Shown here: positions 1 through 4,609 of the stretch, in pieces
How positions within the stretch are numbered: position 1 is the stretch's first letter
Layout: each line of letters starts with the position of its first letter
Source of the DNA: Rhodospirillales bacterium
Lineage (GTDB): Bacteria > Pseudomonadota > Alphaproteobacteria > Rhodospirillales > Casp-alpha2
Length of the DNA: 6,269 nucleotides
Direction: 5' to 3'
Assembly (NCBI GenBank): GCA_030727885.1
Contig: JANRAT010000143.1
Span: 1-6,269 of the forward strand
Translations under genes and position numbers: made by a program
Notes under the pieces: generated by a model
Database searches by the model: none
Seen by the model: only the letters and a program-made list of their open reading frames with translations
Told to the model about the DNA's origin: nothing

Positions 1-775
1 GGCTATAGGCGATGCCGCTTACCAGTTCCTGTTCCACGATCTCATCCTCATCAACCACAAGTGTTCCGGGTTCATTGCTGTAGCTGGAGAGCACCTGTAC
101 GCGCACCCCATATTTCATGGCCAGTTCAACAGAACGCGTTTGCAGAACCTTGGCGCCAACCGAAGCCATCTCCAGCATTTCTTCGTAAGTAATCTTATCG
201 AGCTTGCGGGCTTTCGGCGTAATCCGGGGATCTGTGGTATATACCCCGTCAACGTCCGTATAGATATCACAGCGGTCCGCATGCAGCGCCGCTGCCAGAG
301 CGACCGCACTGGTATCCGACCCGCCACGCCCAAGCGTGGTGATCCGGTTATCGGGACCAAGGCCCTGGAAGCCGGCGACGACACAAACCTCGCCACGACC
401 GAGGCGCTTTTCCATTTCTTCGGTTTCGATCCGCTCGATCCGGGCCTTGCCATGCACCCCATCGGTGTGGAAAGGGATCTGCCAGCCAAGCCAAGAACGG
501 GCGGCGATGCCGATATCCTGCAGTGCCAGCGCCAGCAGACCAACCGTTACCTGTTCGCCGGTCGCAACGATGGCATCGTACTCACGGGCGTCATAAAGCC
601 TGCTGACCGATGTTACGTACTCTACAAGCTTGTTGGTTTCTCCGGACATTGCCGAAAGGACAACCGCAACCTGGTTGCCGGCATCGACCTCGGCCTTGAC
701 GCGTAAAGCGACTGCCTTTATCCGATCTACGTTGGCAACCGATGTGCCACCAAATTTTTGAACGATCCGAGCCAT
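1..775 (-). CDS. lysC: Aspartate kinase, N-terminal part (cut by the left window edge)
   Basis: Cytoplasmic enzyme that phosphorylates L-aspartate with ATP, the first step towards lysine, methionine, threonine and diaminopimelate. The 258 residues visible cover the amino acid kinase domain: KFGGTS at residues 7-12 (nucleotide/phosphate binding), TGEQVT at 72-77 with the conserved Glu74, GRGGSDTSA at 149-157, and TDVDGVYTTDPR at 173-184. The last stretch, EMASVGAKVLQTRSVELA at about 200-217, leads toward the regulatory region. The family is usually about 400-410 residues with two C-terminal ACT domains for feedback control; these lie outside the window, so allosteric type cannot be judged. The ATG at 775 gives the standard MARIVQKFGG start and has AGGAAAG (785-791) 9 nt upstream. 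A TACAAT -10-like hexamer lies at 823-818 on this strand but without a clear -35. The gene is divergent from ubiG. The frame is open throughout, with no lesion seen. Confidence 0.97.
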   Translation of the reverse strand, partial: MARIVQKFGGTSVANVDRIKAVALRVKAEVDAGNQVAVVLSAMSGETNKLVEYVTSVSRLYDAREYDAIVATGEQVTVGLLALALQDIGIAARSWLGWQIPFHTDGVHGKARIERIETEEMEKRLGRGEVCVVAGFQGLGPDNRITTLGRGGSDTSAVALAAALHADRCDIYTDVDGVYTTDPRITPKARKLDKITYEEMLEMASVGAKVLQTRSVELAMKYGVRVQVLSSYSNEPGTLVVDEDEIVEQELVSGIAYS

Positions 776-784
776 ATCCCGCAA

Positions 785-791
785 CTTTCCT
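785..791 (-). promoter_or_regulatory. Shine-Dalgarno site of lysC
   Basis: AGGAAAG on the minus strand, 9 nt before the ATG at 775. It supports the start that yields the family-typical MARIV N-terminus. Confidence 0.6.
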
Positions 792-823
792 GGGAAAACA
801 ATAGCCATGCTTTCCTGATTGTA

Positions 824-879
824 AGGGTTGAAGCATGGGCGGCGCATACATACTCTGTGGGTTGGCCTCAATCAACCCT
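824..879. repeat. Inverted repeats with one arm shared by two possible stems in the lysC/ubiG spacer
   Basis: AGGGTTGA at 824-831 is the exact reverse complement of TCAACCCT at 872-879 (8 bp, 40-nt loop). GGGTTG at 859-864 can also pair with CAACCC at 873-878 (6 bp, 8-nt loop). The arm at 872-879 can therefore form only one of the two stems at a time, in a transcript from either strand. That is the geometry of a leader switch or attenuator, but no short leader peptide or U-tract accompanies it, and the 8-bp match alone could arise by chance in a spacer this long. Function is inferred only weakly. Confidence 0.3.
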
Positions 880-880
880 G

Positions 881-903
881 ATCCGGCCTGCCGGATAACC
901 GGC
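881..903. promoter_or_regulatory. Overlapping palindromes upstream of ubiG, possible operator
   Basis: Positions 881-896 read ATCCGGCCTGCCGGAT, a perfect 7+7 dyad with a 2-nt centre. The right arm is reused in a second dyad, GCCGG-ATAA-CCGGC, at 890-903. CCGG occurs at 883, 891 and 899, an exact 8-bp period. The block lies 25 bp before the preferred ubiG start, inside the divergent spacer, where a repressor site or a hairpin in the ubiG leader would act. No U-run follows, so it is not a simple terminator. I do not recognise the motif as a known regulator's site. Confidence 0.35.
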
Positions 904-928
904 TATTTATGATAAGGCAATGCCATTT

Positions 929-1702
929 ATGACCGTTGACACCAAACCTGTTAATTCAGCAGCGCCGCCCATGAGCGGCACGGCTGATACCGAGGAAGTG
1001 GCGCGGTTTGCCGCCATTGCCGAAGAATGGTGGGACCCGAACGGTAAATTCAGGCCGTTGCATCAGTTGGCCCCGGTTCGACTGGCTTTCATCCGCGAAC
1101 AGATCTGCGCCAGATTTGGACTCGATGAAACGTCCGTGCGGCCATTCGAGGGATTACGTGTTCTTGATGTCGGGTGTGGCGGCGGGCTGGTTTCCGAACC
1201 TTTGACGAGGCTTGGCGCCAAGGTCACGGCAATTGATGCGGCGGCCCGGAACATTGAGGTCGCCAAGCTCCACGCCCGGCAATCGGGTCTGGAGATCGAC
1301 TTCCGTGTCACCCAGCCAGAAGAATTGGCCCGTGCGGGCGATATCTTTGATATCGTCATCAGCCTCGAAGTTGTTGAGCACGTTGCCGATCTACCCGCGT
1401 TTCTGGATGCCTGTTCGGCTCTGGTCCGGCCCGGTGGCGGCATGGTTTTATCGACCATCAACAGGACCCTGAAGTCATTAGCCCTGGCCAAGGTGATGGC
1501 TGAATATGTGCTGAGCTGGTTGCCGGTCGGCACTCATGACTGGAAAAAGTTCGTCAAACCCTCGGAACTCGCTTCAGGTTTGCGCCCGACCGGTTTGGAA
1601 ATCATCGCTATGAGCGGTATGGATTACAATCCGCTGAAAGACACTTGGCGGCTTTGCCACAATCTTGATGTGAATTATCTGGCGTTTGCCAAAAAGGACT
1701 GA
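929..1702 (+). CDS. ubiG: Ubiquinone biosynthesis O-methyltransferase UbiG
   Basis: SAM-dependent enzyme that carries out both O-methylations in ubiquinone synthesis (on the polyprenyl-catechol intermediate and on demethylubiquinone), working at the inner membrane surface. From the ATG at 929 the protein has 257 residues, close to the family norm. Visible features are AAIAEEWWDPNG near residue 28 (the typical UbiG N-terminal motif), SAM motif I LDVGCGGG at 79-86, VTAIDAA just after it, DIVISLEVVEHV as motif II, and STINRTLKS at 155-163. The C-terminal stretch around WLPVGTHDWKKFVKPSEL is characteristic of alphaproteobacterial UbiG. An ATG at 920 is in frame and adds three residues, but AAGG at 914-917 lies only 2 nt from it and 11 nt from 929, so 929 is preferred with modest certainty. 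The gene is divergent from lysC, and its stop is 6 bp from the stop of the convergent DUF1178 gene. Confidence 0.97.
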   Translation: MTVDTKPVNSAAPPMSGTADTEEVARFAAIAEEWWDPNGKFRPLHQLAPVRLAFIREQICARFGLDETSVRPFEGLRVLDVGCGGGLVSEPLTRLGAKVTAIDAAARNIEVAKLHARQSGLEIDFRVTQPEELARAGDIFDIVISLEVVEHVADLPAFLDACSALVRPGGGMVLSTINRTLKSLALAKVMAEYVLSWLPVGTHDWKKFVKPSELASGLRPTGLEIIAMSGMDYNPLKDTWRLCHNLDVNYLAFAKKD

Positions 1703-1708
1703 ACAACC

Positions 1709-2134
1709 TCAGCTGTTACGGCGGATTGTTGGCATGCGATAGACATCAATGCCTTCTTCGTCGAGTTCCTGTGTCTCATCCTCACTGGCCTCGCCGTAGA
1801 TGCCACGCTCGTCGGCTTCGCCGTAATGAATGCGGCGCGCCTCATCGGCAAACTGTTCGCCGACATAATCAAACTTCGATTCGATTTCCTGACGCATCGC
1901 GACGGCCGCCTCAAGGATCCGCTCGGCGACTTCACGGGCGCGGACTTCAGAAGCTGCCCCGGTGCTTGCCGATTTGGAAATGCTGGGGGACATTGGCGCC
2001 TTCATGACTTTCGTATTGCCGCAATGCGGACAAACGATATCACCAGACTTGGATTGCACATCAAACGTGGCGCTATCCTTGAACCAGCCTTCAAACTCAT
2101 GCGTGTTCGCGCAACGGACGGCGTATTTGATCAT
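1709..2134 (-). CDS. DUF1178 family protein, likely metal-binding
   Basis: Protein of 141 residues in the uncharacterised DUF1178 family, which is common in alpha- and betaproteobacteria. It begins MIKYAVRC and continues HEFEGWF, with Cys8, His12 and a CPHCG knuckle (Cys35, Cys38). These look like a small zinc-ribbon site, which is inference. It also has the family's KAPMSPS segment after the knuckle, a charged helical middle, and the conserved HYGEADERGIYGEAS region near the C-terminus. The ATG at 2134 is chosen over an in-frame TTG at 2146 because family members start with MI(R/K)YA, and because GGGTGA lies a few bases upstream. In many alphaproteobacteria this gene lies next to the Nit-like hydrolase and ubiG (from memory), and here it is separated from the hydrolase by the broken methyltransferase. 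The biochemical function is unknown. Confidence 0.93.
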   Translation of the reverse strand: MIKYAVRCANTHEFEGWFKDSATFDVQSKSGDIVCPHCGNTKVMKAPMSPSISKSASTGAASEVRAREVAERILEAAVAMRQEIESKFDYVGEQFADEARRIHYGEADERGIYGEASEDETQELDEEGIDVYRMPTIRRNS

Positions 2135-2239
2135 CTGATCACCCAACTCTCAGTAAAACCGGGCACACAGAATATATAGTGGCAAATCCCCGGAAAAAAA
2201 GCGTTAACAAAATAACTGCCGACCCTGCATACTGCTGCC
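2135..2239. promoter_or_regulatory. Divergent spacer between DUF1178 and the methyltransferase remnant
   Basis: This 105-bp spacer is A/T-richer than its surroundings, with an A7 run at 2194-2200 and AATATATAG at 2171-2179. Read on the minus strand, TATATT at 2176-2171 could be a -10 for DUF1178, with the T-run 17 nt upstream in the -35 position, which is a poor match to TTGACA. No convincing promoter or ribosome-binding site is seen for the plus-strand remnant. No terminator hairpin is visible. Confidence 0.25.
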
Positions 2240-2700
2240 ATGTCAGAATCAAAAAACACTTCACGCCACCTCACGATGAGTGAACCCTCACCGTGGTTTT
2301 GCCGATACGCACGGTGCGGAAATCATCCAGGCCAACCTTGAATCCGGCGCACACTGGCCGCTGGACCGGCGGAACTTTGATGCGGTGATCGTCTGTAATT
2401 ACCTTTTCCGGCCGCTTTTCGATGATCTGCTGCGTGCCCTGGCCCCGGGGGGGCGTGCTTTTATATGAGACCTTTGCACTCGGCAACGAGGTCTTCAGCC
2501 GGCCCAGAAATCCGGATCATCTGCTTCGCAGCGGAGAATTGCTGAGCCTTGTCGAGGGGCGCCTACAGGTCATTGCCTACCAGCATGGCATAGTCGATGG
2601 CGGCGAGTGCCCCGGCGTCAAGCAGATGATCTGCGCCGTCAACAATCTGCAGTCAGCAACCCGCCAAAACGGGCAACCCGACCCGCTGGCATTGCCCTAG
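2240..2700 (+). pseudogene. Broken class I SAM-dependent methyltransferase, three frames, SAM motif missing
   Basis: Pieces of one proteobacterial methyltransferase are spread over three frames. Frame one (ATG 2240 or 2276) gives MSEPSPWF and stops at 2339-2341. Frame two, from about 2295, reads FADTHGAEIIQANLESG, then the WPL, NFDAVIVCNYLFRPL and LLRALAPGG segments, and stops at 2466-2468. Frame three, entered at the G-run, reads GGVLLYETFALGNEVFSRP, then NPDHLLRSGELL and a tail ending at 2700. In intact relatives, as I recall them, SPW is followed by a stretch containing motif I (V-L-D-x-A-x-G-x-G-R-H) and the acidic AVDRD. About 45-50 residues of that are absent here. The second lesion is G7 at 2447-2453, where six Gs would keep the frame. 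No ribosome-binding site is evident. A sequencing error could explain the G-run but not the missing motif. Its stop overlaps the stop of the convergent Nit hydrolase. Confidence 0.85.
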
Positions 2701-3530
2701 GCAGAAAAGGTATACGGCCGATCATGCAGTAATGACGGGATGCGTTTTCGGGCCTCGGCAGCCTTGGAGGTATCAATGTTGACATAGCTGATCCCGGTCT
2801 CGACGCCGCCGTCTGCCAGCACCTCGCCCCAAGGACCAACCGCCAGCGAGTGCCCATAAGTCTTGCGTCCGCCCGCGTGTTCGCCGGTTTGCGCCGGGGC
2901 AAAGACAAATGCCCCGCATTCAATGGCCCGTGCTTTCAGCAAGGTATGCCAGTGTGCTTCCCCGGTTGGCTGCGTAAAGGCAGAGGGTGCGCTCAGCATC
3001 ACCGCACCGGCTCTGGCAAGTTCCCGGTAGATGTGCGGGAACCGCATGTCATAGCAGACCGTCATACCAAAAGGACCCCAGGGTGTCGACACCAGTGTCA
3101 GGTGCGTACCCGGGCGGTAGGTGTCACTTTCGCGGTACACATTGCCACTACCGACATCGACGTCGAACAGGTGAATTTTATCATAATTGCCAACAATCTT
3201 GCCCTTATCGTTGATCATGAACGACCGATTGGCAAGCTTGTCTGGTGTATCTTCTGACTGTACCACGATCGAGCCGACCAACACCCAGACTCCCAGTTTT
3301 GCGGCACTTTCACACAATCGGTTCAGCGTTACATCTTCCGAAGCAGGGCGCGCCTTTGCACGGCACAAAGGACGGTCCGGCTCGATCATGTTGCAGACTT
3401 CCGGATACATGACGAAGTCTGCTCCCGCCGCAGCCGCTTCGGCCAGATAAGCGACATTACGCTCGGCATTCTGCTCCAGGTCAGGCCCTGCGGTGATCTG
3501 GACCAGGGCTGCTTTGAAGGCGCTGCTCAA
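2697..3530 (-). CDS. Carbon-nitrogen hydrolase, Nit family (probable deaminated-glutathione amidase)
   Basis: Cytosolic amidase of the nitrilase superfamily, 277 residues, full length. The catalytic triad is visible as Glu44 (in MYPEVCN), Lys118 (in YDKIHLFDVD) and Cys159 (in TVCYDMRFP). The KIHLFDVD block followed by RESDTYRPG matches the Nit1/Nit2 branch rather than nitrilases, beta-ureidopropionases or NAD synthetase domains. Nit1 and bacterial relatives hydrolyse deaminated glutathione, a side product of transaminases. Direct adjacency to a glutaredoxin gene fits a role in glutathione upkeep, though omega-amidase activity on 2-oxoglutaramate is an alternative. The start is TTG at 3530, overlapping the grxC stop as TTGA, which implies translational coupling. 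No ATG or GTG lies near enough to preserve the conserved K-A-A-L-V-Q strand at residues 6-11. It is the third gene of comF-grxC-nit. Confidence 0.95.
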   Translation of the reverse strand: MSSAFKAALVQITAGPDLEQNAERNVAYLAEAAAAGADFVMYPEVCNMIEPDRPLCRAKARPASEDVTLNRLCESAAKLGVWVLVGSIVVQSEDTPDKLANRSFMINDKGKIVGNYDKIHLFDVDVGSGNVYRESDTYRPGTHLTLVSTPWGPFGMTVCYDMRFPHIYRELARAGAVMLSAPSAFTQPTGEAHWHTLLKARAIECGAFVFAPAQTGEHAGGRKTYGHSLAVGPWGEVLADGGVETGISYVNIDTSKAAEARKRIPSLLHDRPYTFSA

Positions 3531-3790
3531 GCACTGATACCCAATGCTTCATCCAGCTTCCCCTGACTATCCATGCGGTGGATGCCGTCACAATCGCCGA
3601 TATGCTGGCCATCGACAAATATTTGCGGAACCGAACTGGCACCACCGGCCATTTCCGACATTTTCTTCCTGAGCCCGGCGCTCATCATTACGTCATGTTC
3701 AATGAAATCCACACCCTTGCTGCTCAGGAGCTTTTTTGCGCGCGAGCAGTACGGGCAGAACGCTGTCGTATAAATTTCTATCTTCGCCAT
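3527..3790 (-). CDS. grxC: Glutaredoxin 3 (GrxC type)
   Basis: Small dithiol glutaredoxin, 87 residues, the usual size. It reduces disulfides and glutathionylated proteins using glutathione. Thioredoxin-fold features are strand KIEIYTT at 3-9, active site CPYC at 12-15, helix RAKKLLSSKGV, SVPQIF at 53-58 with the cis-proline (Pro55), and the glutathione-binding loop GDCDG at 65-69. Most GrxC proteins, including E. coli Grx3, have GGCDD in that loop, so a Gly-to-Asp change at 66 and Asp-to-Gly at 69 are notable. The CPYC motif indicates a dithiol oxidoreductase rather than a monothiol CGFS iron-sulfur carrier. The ATG at 3790 has GGAGA 6 nt upstream; an in-frame TTG at 3793 is less likely. It lies 48 bp after comF and overlaps the nit start by 4 bp. 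Confidence 0.97.
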   Translation of the reverse strand: MAKIEIYTTAFCPYCSRAKKLLSSKGVDFIEHDVMMSAGLRKKMSEMAGGASSVPQIFVDGQHIGDCDGIHRMDSQGKLDEALGISA

Positions 3791-3796
3791 CAATAT

Positions 3797-3801
3797 TCTC
3801 C
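3797..3801 (-). promoter_or_regulatory. Shine-Dalgarno site of grxC
   Basis: GGAGA on the minus strand, 6 nt before the ATG at 3790. It decides this start against the adjacent TTG at 3793. Confidence 0.7.
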
Positions 3802-3838
3802 GATTTGTTAGGCTGAATATACGCTCTCTTTACGCCAA

Positions 3839-4600
3839 TCAAAGCCCGGAAGTAACAACCCGCGCAATTGTGATGACATCGACAGCCTTTGCACCCATGC
3901 GCAGCAGGGCGCGAGTACAGGCCTCGACGCTTGCGCCGGTGGTCATGACGTCATCAACGAGCAGCACCCGCTTGTCCCTTAGAATTAAATTAAACCGCGG
4001 ATGAACCCGGAACGCGCCCCGGACGTTTTTCTTTCTCCCCTGCCGAGATTTTCCCCCCTGACTACCGGTGCGTCTTGTTCTCTGCAAAAGATCTGGGATT
4101 GATGGCACATGGCCATGTCGGGCCAGAGCATTCGCCAGCAATGCGGCCTGGTTATAGCGGCAACTTAAAAGACGCGTCCAATGCAGCGGCACCGGCGCCA
4201 CAATATCGGCGTCAGCCAGCAACGGGGCTGCGGGACGCGCCATCCATTTTACCAATGCCGGTACAAGATCGGTCCTGTCTCCATGCTTGAAGGCCAGAAT
4301 AAAGCCCCGGCTGGCATCGTCATAAATGAAGGCTGCGCGTGCCCGCTCATATATCGGCCTTATCCCACTGCATGCCGCACAGAGTGCCAGTGGCCCGGGA
4401 TCGTAGGGAAACGGGACTCCACAGGCATGGCATTGCGGCGATCCCAGAAACGAGATTGCATCCCAGCAGTTTGCACACAGACCGGCGGCATCCTGAACCG
4501 GCACATCGCAGGCAGCGCAGAGCGGCGGCCACAAATGATCCCGAACCGCCCTACCCGATGCCTTCACTGTGTTTTTGAGCATTGTCGCCAAACGTGTCAT
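3839..4600 (-). CDS. comF: ComF family protein (phosphoribosyltransferase fold with N-terminal zinc fingers)
   Basis: Protein of 253 residues. The N-terminal third holds four C-x2-C pairs (Cys28/31, 42/45, 57/60, 74/77), the ComF double zinc-finger arrangement. The C-terminal half is a type I phosphoribosyltransferase fold with the PRPP-binding loop VLLVDDVMTTGAS at 212-224, preceded by VAPVPLHWTRLLSCRYNQA and the QGGKSRQGRKKNVRGAF segment. Family members aid DNA uptake in competent bacteria (ComFC/GntX); in alphaproteobacteria the substrate is unknown. No other competence gene is in view. The usual threonine-proline before SQGG reads Thr-Gly here. The ATG at 4600 has GGAGG at 4605-4609 and gives a typical start just before the LWPPLCAACD region. 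The frame stays open to 4774, but that part lies antisense to the neighbouring methyltransferase. It is first in the comF-grxC-nit operon, so any promoter must lie inside the divergent neighbour. Confidence 0.95.
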   Translation of the reverse strand: MTRLATMLKNTVKASGRAVRDHLWPPLCAACDVPVQDAAGLCANCWDAISFLGSPQCHACGVPFPYDPGPLALCAACSGIRPIYERARAAFIYDDASRGFILAFKHGDRTDLVPALVKWMARPAAPLLADADIVAPVPLHWTRLLSCRYNQAALLANALARHGHVPSIPDLLQRTRRTGSQGGKSRQGRKKNVRGAFRVHPRFNLILRDKRVLLVDDVMTTGASVEACTRALLRMGAKAVDVITIARVVTSGL

Positions 4601-4609
4601 ATAGCCTCC
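4601..4609. promoter_or_regulatory. 9-bp gap between divergent start codons, holding the comF ribosome-binding site
   Basis: The comF start (ATG ending at 4600, minus) and the methyltransferase start (ATG at 4610, plus) are separated by ATAGCCTCC only. Read on the minus strand this contains GGAGG (4605-4609), 4 nt from the comF ATG. On the plus strand it offers no Shine-Dalgarno sequence. Promoters for both genes must lie within the opposite coding region. Confidence 0.6.

Noticed and set aside
140..706. 188-codon plus-strand open frame
   Set aside because: It lies antisense to lysC, whose frame encodes an unmistakable aspartate kinase; the antisense product resembles nothing and has no ribosome-binding site.
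776..928. Lysine riboswitch upstream of lysC
   Set aside because: The spacer is too short, and none of the conserved five-helix core elements can be recognised; only simple inverted repeats are present.
1063..1533. 156-codon minus-strand open frame
   Set aside because: It is a shadow of ubiG; composition is Ser/Arg/Pro-rich as expected from the complementary strand, with no recognisable motif.
2443..2470. Programmed ribosomal frameshifting at the G7 tract
   Set aside because: A slip there would rejoin only frames two and three; the SAM motif would still be missing, and no stimulatory hairpin or internal Shine-Dalgarno is evident.
3791..3838. Separate promoter or terminator between comF and grxC
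   Set aside because: The 48-bp gap shows only a weak ATATTC/GAATAT repeat and no hairpin with U-run, so a common transcript is the simpler reading.
4181..4609. In-frame upstream extension of the NDUFAF5-like gene by 143 codons
   Set aside because: It is antisense to the zinc-finger half of comF, the residues match no part of the family, and homology begins only around MNVFDRKL.
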